Assembly: GCA_963721445.1 (NCBI GenBank)
Contig: CAVRIZ010000005.1
Coordinates: 1,302,001 to 1,366,000, forward strand
DNA: 64,000 nucleotides
Origin: DAIOEK01 sp963721445
GTDB taxonomy: Bacteria > Chloroflexota > Anaerolineae > Anaerolineales > Anaerolineaceae
Reading direction: 5' to 3'
Below, piece after piece: positions 26,504 through 35,839 of this stretch; positions within the stretch are counted from its first letter, which is position 1; each line of letters begins with the position of its first letter. A program made the translations under genes and the position numbers. The notes beneath the pieces were generated by a model, which was given only the letters and a program-made list of their open reading frames with translations, made no database searches and was not told where the DNA came from.

Positions 26504-27925
26504 ATGAAATTTCTCCAGAGGATTAGTAAAAGGCATTTGTTTTGGATCACAATCACCATCGGGATACTTTTTGTATCATATATTTTGTTAGCTCCCCTTC
26601 ATCTTTTCACAGCACAACCGGCATTAGGCCAATTTCAAATACTGTCCCTTGAAGGATTTAAACGGATCCTGATTTTTGCCCCACACAATGACGATGAGAC
26701 TCTGGGTACTGCTGGCGTGATCCAACTGGCAAAGAAGTTTGGCGCAGATATTCAGATTGTGATCGCGACAAACGGGGATGGGTATATGTTTGCGACGATG
26801 GAAGATTTTCGTAAAGTCTTCCCAAAACCGGGGGATTATATTCGATTGGGGAATTTACGGCAGAACGAATCGATAGCTGCCATGGAATCACTCGGTATAA
26901 AACCCCAACAATTGGCTTTTCTTAGCTATCCTGATCGAGGATCGCCTGCAGAATGGGAAACCTCTTGGGATTGTGATAAACCGTATCGTTCTCCATATAC
27001 CGAAACGAATCACAGCCCATATCAGCTAACATATAATCCTACATCGTCTTATTGCGGATCGGACTATTTGAATGATATCAAGCAGATCATTACCAATTTC
27101 CGACCGGATATTGTTTTTTATCCACACGGGGAAGATGTTCACCCAGATCATTGGGGGTTGTCGAATTTTGTTCGACTAGCGCTGGCAGTGATTCGGTTGG
27201 AACAACCCGAATTTGCGCCGGTGGAGTACCAATACCTTGTTCACAGGCCAGATTTTCCAGAACCATCCGGCTATCATCCAAACAGGCCTCTCTTACCTCC
27301 GATATCTGTTTTTCAAGTATCTCCCGACTGGCGTATCGTATCTTTGTCAAACGATCTTATAAATAGAAAGTATTCAGCTGTATTGTTGTATCAGAGTCAA
27401 TTACCATCTTTGAAAAATTTGCTGGAGAGTTTTATCAGGACCAATGAGTTATTCGCTCCAGCGGCACAGGTATCAATTGAAACAGGGAAGGTCGATAATC
27501 CCATCCAGCCAGATTCGTGGATTGATTCAAATGGCGTTTCGATGAAACCAATTCTTAAAGATCCGATAGACGATTTCTTTACCCGAGCCGCTGACCCTTC
27601 CGCAGATATTAAGTCGGTGTACGCCATTACATCATCGCAGAACGTCGATCTATGCGCGGAAATGGTAAGCAAAGTAGAATCCCTTAATGAATACTCTCTA
27701 AAAATCCGAACCTATGATAAGAAAATATCCAACTATCTGGTTCTATCCACCTCAACAGAGGATACAAAGAAAGCCCTGACCAAAAATGGAAAGTTCGTTT
27801 GTGGAACGATAAACCTGGCGGAATTGGAAAATCCAAAGATTGTAATGTTTGCGTTTGAGACCATGTCTGCTGATTTGGTGGAAGTGGATCATACAGCGTG
27901 GGCGTTACTGAATTTGTCTAAATAG
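26504..27925 (+). CDS. membrane-anchored PIG-L-type deacetylase
   Basis: The 473-residue protein starts with a basic segment and one membrane helix (about residues 11-32), then a PIG-L/LmbE domain. The zinc motif usually written A-H-P-D-D-E reads APHNDDETLGTAG here, and the second site is YPHGEDVHPDHWG with the HPDH histidines kept. These enzymes deacetylate GlcNAc-linked lipids, mycothiol or bacillithiol precursors, or glycans. About 180 C-terminal residues after the catalytic domain have no recognised domain. The single helix suggests an outward-facing catalytic domain. The next gene follows by 21 nt. Confidence 0.82.
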   Translation: MKFLQRISKRHLFWITITIGILFVSYILLAPLHLFTAQPALGQFQILSLEGFKRILIFAPHNDDETLGTAGVIQLAKKFGADIQIVIATNGDGYMFATMEDFRKVFPKPGDYIRLGNLRQNESIAAMESLGIKPQQLAFLSYPDRGSPAEWETSWDCDKPYRSPYTETNHSPYQLTYNPTSSYCGSDYLNDIKQIITNFRPDIVFYPHGEDVHPDHWGLSNFVRLALAVIRLEQPEFAPVEYQYLVHRPDFPEPSGYHPNRPLLPPISVFQVSPDWRIVSLSNDLINRKYSAVLLYQSQLPSLKNLLESFIRTNELFAPAAQVSIETGKVDNPIQPDSWIDSNGVSMKPILKDPIDDFFTRAADPSADIKSVYAITSSQNVDLCAEMVSKVESLNEYSLKIRTYDKKISNYLVLSTSTEDTKKALTKNGKFVCGTINLAELENPKIVMFAFETMSADLVEVDHTAWALLNLSK

Positions 27926-27946
27926 GTCGTTTCTAAGGAATATAGT

Positions 27947-28594
27947 GTGATTATCCGTCCCTACCAATTTAGCGATAAAAAGACAGTAATGCAGATCGCA
28001 GGAGATACCGCATTTTTTGGTCGACCCCTGGAAGCTATTTTTGACGATCGACGATTATTTTGGGATTCGTTTTATGAGTTCTTCTTCCGCTTTCAGTCAA
28101 ACACTTGTTGGGTTGCTGAAAGAAATGGTATTATCGTTGGATTTCTGGCGGGTAGCCCAGATGCGACCCGGCAAGCGCGTGTATCAACCAGGCATATCTA
28201 TCCAGTACTTTTATGGAATTTACTCACAGTGAGGTATCATTTGGGTCGTAAAACCGTAAAATATGTTCTTGGGATGGTTTCCCAGGTTATTCAAGGTAAG
28301 ATACCTGCGGCCGACCTGAAAATATACCCGGCTCATTTGCATATCAATGTTGTGGAAGAAGCTCGTGGTGGTGGTATCGGCCGAAAGTTATTGGAAACAT
28401 ATCATCAACAGCTTCAAGAATTGAATGTGCCAGGTGTACACTTACACACAACGGATCAAAACCTCGCCGCCTGCCGCTTGTATGAGAAAGTGGGATATCA
28501 GTTGTTGGATGCAAGATTCACTACTTTTTGGGAGACTATAGTAGGTACCATCGTGGAAAATCGATGTTATGGACTACGATTGAACAAAAAATAA
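27947..28594 (+). CDS. GNAT-family N-acetyltransferase
   Basis: The 215-residue protein has the GNAT fold: MIIRPYQFSDKKTVMQIAGD at the start, the acetyl-CoA loop EEARGGGIGRKLLETYHQQL (about residues 138-157) matching the Q/R-x-x-G-x-G/A motif, and LAACRLYEKVGYQLLD near the end. It acetylates an amino group of an unknown small molecule or protein. The start is GTG with AAGGA upstream. A central insertion of about 40 residues, before the acetyl-CoA loop, is larger than usual. It lies between the deacetylase and hydrolase genes with 15-21 nt gaps, so the three are probably co-transcribed. Confidence 0.85.
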   Translation: MIIRPYQFSDKKTVMQIAGDTAFFGRPLEAIFDDRRLFWDSFYEFFFRFQSNTCWVAERNGIIVGFLAGSPDATRQARVSTRHIYPVLLWNLLTVRYHLGRKTVKYVLGMVSQVIQGKIPAADLKIYPAHLHINVVEEARGGGIGRKLLETYHQQLQELNVPGVHLHTTDQNLAACRLYEKVGYQLLDARFTTFWETIVGTIVENRCYGLRLNKK

Positions 28595-28609
28595 CAAGAG
28601 ATCAAATCG

Positions 28610-29515
28610 ATGTGGATTGTGTGGTTTCTGATCGTCATCATTGTCATCCTACTCCTGGTTGGTTTTTATTTTGCCACACGGATACTCTACCCACATACCC
28701 GATCGCATGAAGAAACATATCAAATTGAAAAAGAAAATGGGTTTCTTGCTGGAGACCGTTGGGAGACCCTGACCAAAGAAGAGATACTTATCCCTTCGTC
28801 TTTTGGATATAACCTTTTCGGTATCTATATTCCAAGCCCAAATTCTCATAAGACCGTCGTGATCGCGCACGGAATCGCTTACACTCTTGACGGTTCCATA
28901 AAATATATGCCACTTTTTCGAAAGCGTGGATTTAATGTGCTGATCTACGATCATCGTCATCACGGGAAAAGCGGTGGAAAAAATACCACGCTTGGCTATT
29001 ATGAAAAACATGATCTGAAGGCTGTCGTTGATTTTGCCCTGCAAAAGCTGGGTGGTGATGGACCTGTTGGCGTTCATGGCGAATCGATGGGTGCAGCTAT
29101 TGCCCTTCAATATGGTGAAATCGATACCCGACCCGCTTTCATTATTGCAGATTGCGCCTTTTCCGATCTCAGGGAACTGCTGGAATATCGCCTCAGACAT
29201 GACTATCATCTGCCAGGTGGAATCTTTATACCGCTGGCAGATCTATTCTGCCGGGTCATTGCGGGAATGACGCTATCTGCCGTATCGCCTCAGCGAGATG
29301 TTCGCCATTACCAGACGCCTATCCTATTGATCCATGGTCAGGAAGACCGGTATGTGCCCGCGGAAATGTCAAAACGAATCTACGCAGCCAAACAAGAAGG
29401 CATCCGGCATCTATATATTGTTCCTGATGCCAGACACGCAGATGCCTATATTCATGATCCGAGAGAGTACGAGAATCAGGTTGAACAATTCCTCGCCCGC
29501 ATCGGTCTGAACTAG
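28610..29515 (+). CDS. membrane-anchored alpha/beta hydrolase
   Basis: The 301-residue protein begins with a membrane helix (residues 1-22), followed by a hydrolase domain with oxyanion motif VIAHGIAYT, nucleophile elbow VHGESMGAAI (Ser near residue 158), acid in HGQEDRYVP and histidine in DARHADAY. This is the BAAT/YqkD-like type of serine hydrolase. Substrate is unknown. It is the last gene of a probable three-gene unit with the deacetylase and acetyltransferase, which hints at surface lipid or glycan modification. Confidence 0.85.
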   Translation: MWIVWFLIVIIVILLLVGFYFATRILYPHTRSHEETYQIEKENGFLAGDRWETLTKEEILIPSSFGYNLFGIYIPSPNSHKTVVIAHGIAYTLDGSIKYMPLFRKRGFNVLIYDHRHHGKSGGKNTTLGYYEKHDLKAVVDFALQKLGGDGPVGVHGESMGAAIALQYGEIDTRPAFIIADCAFSDLRELLEYRLRHDYHLPGGIFIPLADLFCRVIAGMTLSAVSPQRDVRHYQTPILLIHGQEDRYVPAEMSKRIYAAKQEGIRHLYIVPDARHADAYIHDPREYENQVEQFLARIGLN

Positions 29516-29633
29516 GAAATCCAATAATCCTTCATTACAACTTCCTTACAAATTCGTTTTTCGACGACTCTTTGCCCTGAAGGTCGTTATAATGACCAGA
29601 AAGGAAAACTATTCACATTATTGTGAGCTGCTT

Positions 29634-30707
29634 ATGAAAAAATCATGGTTCTTTAATGTTATTCTCGTGACGTTGGTTGTATCCAGTTTTGGACTGGCGA
29701 GTATCCAGCCTTCCGATGTTCAGGCAAAATCTGACACGGCTCTTAATGGTACGGCCACCCCCGTCAAACCTACTGTTACGCCCACACCGTCAAAAATTGA
29801 TAAGACGATCAACCCTCTTACTGGGCTTCCGGTAAAAGATCCTTCCTTATTAAATCTATCGCCGATACTCGTATCCATCTCCAATTTCCCCATTTCTGTC
29901 AGACCACAGGGCGGACTCTCCTTTGCGCCGCATGTATTTGAAATGTCTATTGGCGAAGGTATGACACGTTTCCTGGCGGTATTTTACGGATCTTATGGAC
30001 CTCAGGAAAAGATGGAAGTAAACCTCGGATCCATCCGATCGGGTCGGTTACCCTACGAAGACTTAAGGATGATGTACGATGGAATGGTGGTTATGGCAGG
30101 AGCCGATCCAACGGTGGGCGCCAAACTAAACGCAACGGTATATAGAGAAAAAATAAACTTTGCCGGTATATCAGAACTCGCAGAAGAACGAACAAATAAG
30201 CGGGGCGTGTCATCTTTACCGAGCCTCAATTTCTCCAGTTCCATCCAGGCTGGCGGTTTGGAAGGCAAATCACTGGAAATCATTTGGAGCTATCTTAATC
30301 GAGCCCGTTGGACCTATGACACTGCCACTGGAAAATATTTGAGGGAACAGGATAAATCAGATGGGAAAGGCACTTATTATCCAGCTACAGATAAGCTGAC
30401 AGAAGAGCAGTTAGCTTTCGATAATGTGGTCCTGATGGACGTGGAACATACCTACCTCAATCCCACCAAGATCGAGATGGACATGTTGTATGTCATCAAG
30501 GAGCCTGCTATCTTTTTGCGGGACGGCAAAGCCTATAAGGTGTATTGGACTTCCCTGTCCCCCCTTGGGCCATTCCGGTTCATTAATCAGGATGGGACAC
30601 CTTTTCCGTACAAACCCGGTAATACCTGGTATGAAGTGATCAGTGACATCCAACAGGCTACTCAAAAATCTGATGGTAGTTGGTTCGTAAAATTCTTTAA
30701 TCCATAA
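29634..30707 (+). CDS. exported DUF3048-domain protein
   Basis: From ATG 29634 the 357-residue protein begins with a signal sequence (KKSWFFNVILVTLVVSSFGL), a Thr/Pro-rich linker, then DUF3048: NPLTGLPVKDPSLLNLSPIL, FPISVRPQGGLSFAPHVFEM and GMTRFLAVFYG. The same family includes Bacillus YerB; function is unknown, with an envelope role likely. An upstream in-frame ATG at 29592 overlaps a TATAAT box (29588-29593), so transcription probably begins after it, which favours the later start. It converges on the DegV gene with a shared terminator. Confidence 0.82.
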   Translation: MKKSWFFNVILVTLVVSSFGLASIQPSDVQAKSDTALNGTATPVKPTVTPTPSKIDKTINPLTGLPVKDPSLLNLSPILVSISNFPISVRPQGGLSFAPHVFEMSIGEGMTRFLAVFYGSYGPQEKMEVNLGSIRSGRLPYEDLRMMYDGMVVMAGADPTVGAKLNATVYREKINFAGISELAEERTNKRGVSSLPSLNFSSSIQAGGLEGKSLEIIWSYLNRARWTYDTATGKYLREQDKSDGKGTYYPATDKLTEEQLAFDNVVLMDVEHTYLNPTKIEMDMLYVIKEPAIFLRDGKAYKVYWTSLSPLGPFRFINQDGTPFPYKPGNTWYEVISDIQQATQKSDGSWFVKFFNP

Positions 30708-30723
30708 GATTTATCGAGATATA

Positions 30724-30758
30724 AAACAAGGTGGAGGCTGTTCGCCTCCACCTTGTTT
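30724..30758. terminator. bidirectional terminator between DUF3048 and DegV genes
   Basis: AAACAAGGTGGAGGC (30724-30738) pairs perfectly with GCCTCCACCTTGTTT (30744-30758) around a TGTTC loop; A- and T-tracts flank it. Confidence 0.88.
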
Positions 30759-30760
30759 GC

Positions 30761-31630
30761 TTATATGGTAGTTACATCATGGAGTGCCTGATACGGTGCA
30801 ACACACGCTCCGACCAGGCTGTATCCGGTGTGGGCACCGAGAATGGGACCCACATGAATAGTTGGGAGCCAAATGACATCGTATAGTTTTGTTATTTCTT
30901 CTTTCAGGTGGGCAACCGCATCCGGATTATTGCCATGGAGCAATTGAACCTGAATTTTTCTTGTGTCTGGATTAAAATCGCCAATTGTCCGGGCGATTTT
31001 CTGAAGTGCTTTCAGAGTCGTGCGTTCTTTGGCGAGCGTGTAATATTTGCCATCCGCTTTCCCAACAGCGATCACAGGGCGAATTTGGAGAAGGGATGCC
31101 AATAATCCCTGGATGTGGCTAATCCGGCCGCCGTGGATCAAGTATTTGAGGTTTTCCACGGTGAAGATTCCTTCACACAAACCCCTCATTTTTTCGAGTG
31201 ATTTCAGAATATTCTCCAATGGCAGTCCATTCTTGACCGCTCGAGCTGCATATTCGACCTGCCACGCTTCCGGACAGGATAGAGTGCGGGTATCCCAATG
31301 TGTCACCTTGGCTTCGGGCACCATTTGGGCTCCGGATATTGCTGAATCATAAGTACCACTTAAACCTGAGGAAATATGAATGGATAAAATATCCGGATCG
31401 GTCTGTGCAAGCTTGCGATAGATCTCCGCAAAATCGCCTGAAGTGGCTTGAGAAGTGACAGGCATTTCGTCTGTCTTCTCCAGCAACCCATAAAACTCTT
31501 CCGCCGAAAGGTCCACACCGCTGGAATAGGTTTTGTCCCCCAGGGTCAACCGCATGGGTGCGAAATGAATGGAGAGTCCTTCCGATTGTTCCGGACTGAT
31601 ATCACATCCGCGATCTGTCACTATTTGCAT
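30761..31630 (-). CDS. DegV-family fatty-acid-binding protein
   Basis: The 289-residue protein has the DegV pattern: IVTDRGCDISPE at the N-terminus, DEMPVTSQATSGDFAEIYRK, the ligand-site SIHISSGLSGTYDSA and YLIHGGRISHIQGLLASLL. DegV proteins bind fatty acids and, with fatty-acid kinase FakA, feed exogenous fatty acids into phospholipids; no FakA is seen in this window. The usual D-S-T near the N-terminus is D-R-G-C. AGGAG is 7 nt before ATG 31630. It is divergently placed from the MFS gene, separated by 184 bp. Confidence 0.9.
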   Translation of the reverse strand: MQIVTDRGCDISPEQSEGLSIHFAPMRLTLGDKTYSSGVDLSAEEFYGLLEKTDEMPVTSQATSGDFAEIYRKLAQTDPDILSIHISSGLSGTYDSAISGAQMVPEAKVTHWDTRTLSCPEAWQVEYAARAVKNGLPLENILKSLEKMRGLCEGIFTVENLKYLIHGGRISHIQGLLASLLQIRPVIAVGKADGKYYTLAKERTTLKALQKIARTIGDFNPDTRKIQVQLLHGNNPDAVAHLKEEITKLYDVIWLPTIHVGPILGAHTGYSLVGACVAPYQALHDVTTI

Positions 31631-31814
31631 AGACGCTCCTATATAAACCTAAGTAAATTACAGGTAATTAAGCATAGCCCGGGAAGGATCAATTCAACAG
31701 GGAGTGTAGTCACATCTTGGTCATATTAATTAAAATCTCAGACCAATTCTGTGAGGTCGCGGTGTATAATCATCATTTATTGGTTGAAAATAACTAGCCT
31801 GAGATCGAAATAGT

Positions 31815-33069
31815 ATGTTCCAAAAAGCTAAAACACTCTATCATAGTTTTCCCGGGAAATTTTGGATACTCGTCGGCACCGTCTTCATTGACATGATCGG
31901 CGGCACATTACTATTCCCTTTCTTCGCCCTGTATATCACCCAGCGCTTTCAGGTTGGAATGACACAGGCGGGAGTGCTGCTCGGGACCATGTCCTTGTTC
32001 GGTTTATTTGGAAGTACAGTTGGTGGAGCACTCACCGATAAATTTGGCAGGAAGCAGATCATCCTATTTGGTCTAGTTTTCAGCGCGTTGAGCGCACTCG
32101 CATTGGGTTTTGTGAATGAGCTATTAATCCTATACCCCCTCGTTGCAGTCATCGGAATACTTGGCAGTGTATCTGGTCCCGCACACAATGCAATGGTCGC
32201 AGATATGCTTCCCGACGGAACAGCGAAATGAAGGGTATGGAATCATCCGGGTCGTGGCAAACCTGTCCTGGATCATCGGACCGACCATTGGGGGATTTGT
32301 CGCTGCCAGGTCGTATTTGATGCTGTTCATATTGGATGCGGTTTTTAGCCTGACCACCGCGGTAATCGTGATCAAGCTCATTCCAGAGACGAAGCCGGAG
32401 GCAAAACACGGCAAGGTTGAGGAATCCATCCTACAAACCCTGGTAGGTTACAAATCCGTGTTCAAAGACCGGTTGTTCATCGGATTCATCTTCGTCTCCA
32501 TGCTTATGTTGTTGGTGTATCAACAGATGTACAACACATTATCGGTATACTTGCGCGATGTACACCAAATTCCCACTACTCAATATGGGTATATGTTGAG
32601 TGCCAGTGCAATCCTGGTGGTGTTGACCCAATTCTGGGTTACCAGTCAGACGAAGAAATTCGCCCCGATGCTTATGATGGCACTTGGGTGTGCGTTTTAC
32701 ATGATCGGTTTTGGTATGATCGGTTTTATCGGTGCCTTTTGGTTGTTCGTGGTGTCAATCTTAGTTATTACCATTGGAGAAATGATCGTTGTTCCGGTCA
32801 GCCAGGCGTTGGTGGCAAAATTTGCCCCGGAAGAGATGCGTGGCCGATATATGGCTGTCTCATCCGTTTCCTGGTCAATTCCATCCACGATCGGTCCGGC
32901 GGCGGCAGGGTTGATCATGGACAAGTACAACCCAAATTGGGTTTGGTACGCAGGGGGAATAATCTGTGCGGTTGCTGTGGGAGGTTATTACCTTCTGCAC
33001 TTAAAATTGCGGCGCGTTGTCACGTTTCAACAGGGAATGGAACCTTCACAAGACGCTATCCCCAATTAG
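31815..33069 (+). pseudogene. MFS transporter with one frameshift (near 32217)
   Basis: Residues from ATG 31815 read as the first four to five helices of an MDR-type major facilitator, including the loop-2 motif GGALTDKFGRKQI, and then reach TGA at 32229. The rest continues in the +1 frame from about 32218 (EQRNEGYGIIRVVANLSWIIG) to 33069. Removing one base, probably a G of the GG at 32217-32218, gives one 417-residue protein with twelve helices of ordinary length. This is either an assembly error or a recent inactivation; no slippery heptamer is seen. It probably exports a small molecule or drug. Confidence 0.85.
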
Positions 33070-33080
33070 TTTGAATATAA

Positions 33081-33112
33081 CAGACCGCCAGTCAAGTTTG
33101 ACTGGCGGTCTG
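33081..33112. terminator. bidirectional terminator, MFS / GyrI-like genes
   Basis: CAGACCGCCAGTCAA (33081-33095) pairs perfectly with TTGACTGGCGGTCTG (33098-33112). A T-rich stretch follows. Confidence 0.88.
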
Positions 33113-33133
33113 TTCTTGTTACGTTGATTCAGT

Positions 33134-33591
33134 TTATTTGATTGGAAAAACAATTCGAGTTTTATGCTCTGCGGGAGGTGTCTCTGGACCGGTGAGATAA
33201 TGCTCGTATGCTACTCCCGTCGGCTCAAATGGCCCTGTTCTGCAACAAATTTTGTAAGAGCCTCATAGGCTGACGCCATTTCCGGGTAAGGACCGACAAA
33301 TAGTGTGGTCGCCTTCCTACCGCCGGGTATAACACCCGGCTTTACCTCGCCTTTTCCATCACCTGTCGTTGCCACAGGAAAACCCATTTCCACATCCAGG
33401 TTCTCCATGTCAAGGTTGAAATAGGCTACATAAGGCTCACCAGACAATTGGATCCCATTTTCAGCCATCACCTGCATAATGGTTTCATAGGATTTTCCAA
33501 TTAATTGCGGTAATTCTTCCACCCGGGTATTTACCCGGATGCACAATACGGGTTGATCTTGCGTTTCCACCCATTCACAGATGTGTTCCAT
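33134..33591 (-). pseudogene. GyrI-like effector-binding protein with one frameshift (near 33232)
   Basis: The first 120 residues match a GyrI-like small-molecule-binding domain (LPQLIGKSYETIMQVMAENG, GGRKATTLFVGPYPEM) and then run to an early stop at 33211. In the next frame the expected end continues (FEPTGVAYEHYLTGP to HKTRIVFPIK) and stops at 33134. One missing G in the GGG/CCC run near 33232 restores a 152-residue protein of normal length. Such domains bind hydrophobic cations or drugs, alone or fused to AraC regulators. It sits beside an MFS gene on the same strand. Confidence 0.82.
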
Positions 33592-33657
33592 AAATTAAAC
33601 CCCTCCTGATTTGATGGATCTATTATGGAACATTTATTCTATTTTGTCAATAACCAT

Positions 33658-34834
33658 CTACAATACAATCGGGGTTGATTTCTTTCGGCTGTTCATATTC
33701 GATGCAACCAACACTACAAGCATCAAGAATAATCCCGCCGCCACATACCAGGCGCTGGCGGATGGGCTGACCTTTTCCTGAAGGTAACCTTGCGTAAAAG
33801 GCAGCAGCATCCCACCAACACTGCCCATCGCTGAGGCAACGCTAGCTGCTTTGCCGGGGGCATGGCTAAAGGTAGTGATAATGAGCGACATCATGGTTGG
33901 ATAAACCGAACCAGTGAAGAAACTGATGAGCAAGATACTAACGACTGTGGGCACCAGTGATCCGGTTGAAAAAGCGAAGACCAGTCCCATTGCCAGGGCG
34001 AGGATAAAAGCGATCAACAGAAGTTGCCTGGCAGGGAATTTACTACCTACCAATGCGGCCGCCAACCTGCCCAGAGTCAAAGCTCCCCAATAGGCAGATG
34101 AAACCAAAGCCGATTTTTCGAGACTCAAGCCGGTTGTCTGGTTGGTATAGGTCGTAGACCAGCCACCGACTCCGTTTTCGATTCCGACATAAATGAGGAG
34201 CACAAAACCCATCAACCAGAGAGTCGATGAACCATAAACGGATTTCTGACCGATTTGGTCCCGGGTTTCTTCTCCTATTGGATTTTGAACCCGGGTCACC
34301 AGAATTGCCATAACGATCATCCCGGCTGCGGCTATCCACATGACTATCATTCCGGTTACAGCCAATGGTTAGCGCCAGGCTAACCAGTGCCGGTCCGACA
34401 ACTGCGCCTACCCCAAAGAAGAAATGAAGCAGATTCATAACCGAAGTGTTGTTCTCGATGTAGGTTCGCGATACCAGGATATTGACACAAAGGTCAACCG
34501 ATCCATGGCCTAATCCCGCCAGAAAGGTGATCACCAACATCATCCAAAGGGAGCGAGCAGTTGTAAATCCGACCACGCCGAGCGCAAGGACGATCAACGC
34601 AAAATCGAGGACTATTTTGGGACCGAACCTATCCGAGAGTGGTCCGGCGATCAATTGAGAAACAAGCGCACCCAGAAATAAAGCCGTAAAAACCCCTCCC
34701 ACTGCGGCCAGATTGGATTGAGTATTTCCAGCCAGTTCAGGTAGAATGGGTCCGAGACTGGCTGTAATCACCCCAAAGAACAGGAAGATGGTGCAGGCAA
34801 CAATGAGCGGGTAGCGCGATTTCATTTGTTTCAT
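33658..34834 (-). pseudogene. second MFS transporter with one frameshift (near 34363)
   Basis: The N-terminal part from ATG 34834 has six helices, with GPLSDRFGPKIVLD after helix 2 and LHFFFGVGAVVGPALVSLAL before the shift. Beyond that the proper sequence continues in the +1 frame (LAVTGMIVMWIAAAGMIVMA) to 33658. Removing one base near ACCATTGG gives a 391-residue, twelve-helix protein. GGAG lies 6 nt before the start. It is divergent from the DeoR-type regulator, whose probable operator fills the 134-bp gap, so the pair may form a regulated sugar-transport unit. Confidence 0.82.
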
Positions 34835-34851
34835 TTTACTCCATTAACCAA

Positions 34852-34897
34852 TTGACATCCGCAATATCGTGCAATATAATGCAATAACACGAATATA
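34852..34897 (+). promoter_or_regulatory. consensus promoter overlapped by phased GCAATAT repeats
   Basis: TTGACA (34852-34857), a 17-bp spacer and TATAAT (34875-34880) form a perfect sigma-70 promoter for the DeoR-type gene. GCAATAT at 34861, GCAATAT at 34871 and GCAATAA at 34881 repeat every 10 bp, with a weaker GAATATA at 34891. DeoR-family regulators often bind direct repeats at one-turn spacing, so autoregulation, and control of the divergent MFS gene, is likely. Confidence 0.78.
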
Positions 34898-34968
34898 CCA
34901 GCATAATTTGAGCGTGTCAAGCACGTCACCCCGCCCCTTATACTCTGAAACAAAACGAAGGAGAACAG

Positions 34969-35724
34969 ATGTTGAAGGAAGAACGGCAATCCAGGATACT
35001 CGAACTCCTGCAGATCAACGGGAAAGTGGTGGCGACTGAGCTCAGTCAAGCTTTAAGTGTATCCGAAGATACCATCCGGCGCGACTTGCGTGATCTGTCT
35101 GAGCAGGGTCGCATCCACCGTGTCCACGGGGGAGGATTACCCCATTCCCCGGCTGCCGTCAGCTATCAGGATCGACTGAGCCAGTCGGGGCCGTCCAAAC
35201 GCACGATCGCTTCGGCGGCCGTCAAACATATTCAAACTGGACAAGTCGTATTCCTGGATGGGGGAACCACCAATCTGCAGGTTGCGCAACTGTTATCACC
35301 CAATTTACGTGCCACCTTCATCACGAATAGTCCGACCATTGCCACCACATTATCAGACTACCCGGAGATCGAGGTGATCTTGATTGGTGGCCGGCTGGAT
35401 AAAGAGCAGCAAGTTGTAATCGGCGCTGTGGCGGAAAACCTTCTTCGGACTTTCCATTTCGATGTGTGCTTTCTGGGTGTCTGCAGTATTCATCCCATCG
35501 CTGGCATCACCGTCCCTGACCTGGAAGAAGCCTCCTTCAAACGTAGTCTGATTCTGCAGTCAGATCATATTGTCGCACTTGCGTCCTCCGAAAAACTCGA
35601 CACCTCTTCCCCTTTCTTTGTGTGTCCCCTCATCGATTTGGATATATTGATCACGAATCGACCGGCGGATCTTACAATTCTTGAATCGTATAAAGAACTG
35701 GACCTCAACCTGGAAATAGTTTAA
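34969..35724 (+). CDS. DeoR-family transcriptional regulator
   Basis: The 251-residue protein has a DeoR helix-turn-helix (RQSRILELLQINGKVVATEL, VSEDTIRRDLRDLSEQGRIHRVHGG) and the DeoRC sugar-phosphate-sensing domain (FLDGGTTNLQVAQLL; VILIGGRLDKEQQVVIG). Members repress sugar or nucleoside catabolic genes and respond to phosphorylated sugars. The start is the ATG at 34969, with AAGGAG upstream. It is divergent from the second MFS gene, with a strong promoter and three phased repeats between them. It is followed by the DEAD-box helicase gene, which has its own promoter. Confidence 0.93.
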   Translation: MLKEERQSRILELLQINGKVVATELSQALSVSEDTIRRDLRDLSEQGRIHRVHGGGLPHSPAAVSYQDRLSQSGPSKRTIASAAVKHIQTGQVVFLDGGTTNLQVAQLLSPNLRATFITNSPTIATTLSDYPEIEVILIGGRLDKEQQVVIGAVAENLLRTFHFDVCFLGVCSIHPIAGITVPDLEEASFKRSLILQSDHIVALASSEKLDTSSPFFVCPLIDLDILITNRPADLTILESYKELDLNLEIV

Positions 35725-35732
35725 AGGTGTGA

Positions 35733-35821
35733 TATAATCATTTCCGGTCAAAAGTTGACCGAGAAAATAGATCGTGCTTGGTACAGTGCGCCTTGCCGGT
35801 TCGGTAAGGTGCTCTTTTTTT
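35733..35821 (+). promoter_or_regulatory. promoter and leader with terminator hairpin before the DEAD-box gene
   Basis: A TATAAT box (35733-35738) starts a leader with two hairpins. The first is CGGTCAA-AAG-TTGACCG (35744-35760). The second has an 11-bp stem (35788-35798 with 35802-35812, two G-T pairs) followed by seven T (35815-35821), the form of an intrinsic terminator. It ends only 4 nt before the AGGAG ribosome site and 19 nt before the ATG, so it looks like an attenuator controlling the helicase. Confidence 0.72.
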
Positions 35822-35839
35822 GTCAGGAGAAAGTTAATA

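Noticed and set aside
29592..29633. Earlier ATG for the DUF3048 gene
   Set aside because: It overlaps the probable -10 box, and the later ATG directly gives a normal signal sequence.
32200..32225. Programmed frameshift in the MFS gene
   Set aside because: No slippery heptamer or downstream pseudoknot is visible, and five other genes show similar one-base breaks.
32143..32231. A separate gene start inside the first MFS transporter
   Set aside because: The second frame is simply the continuation of the same protein after a one-base shift, with conserved NEGYGI at the join.
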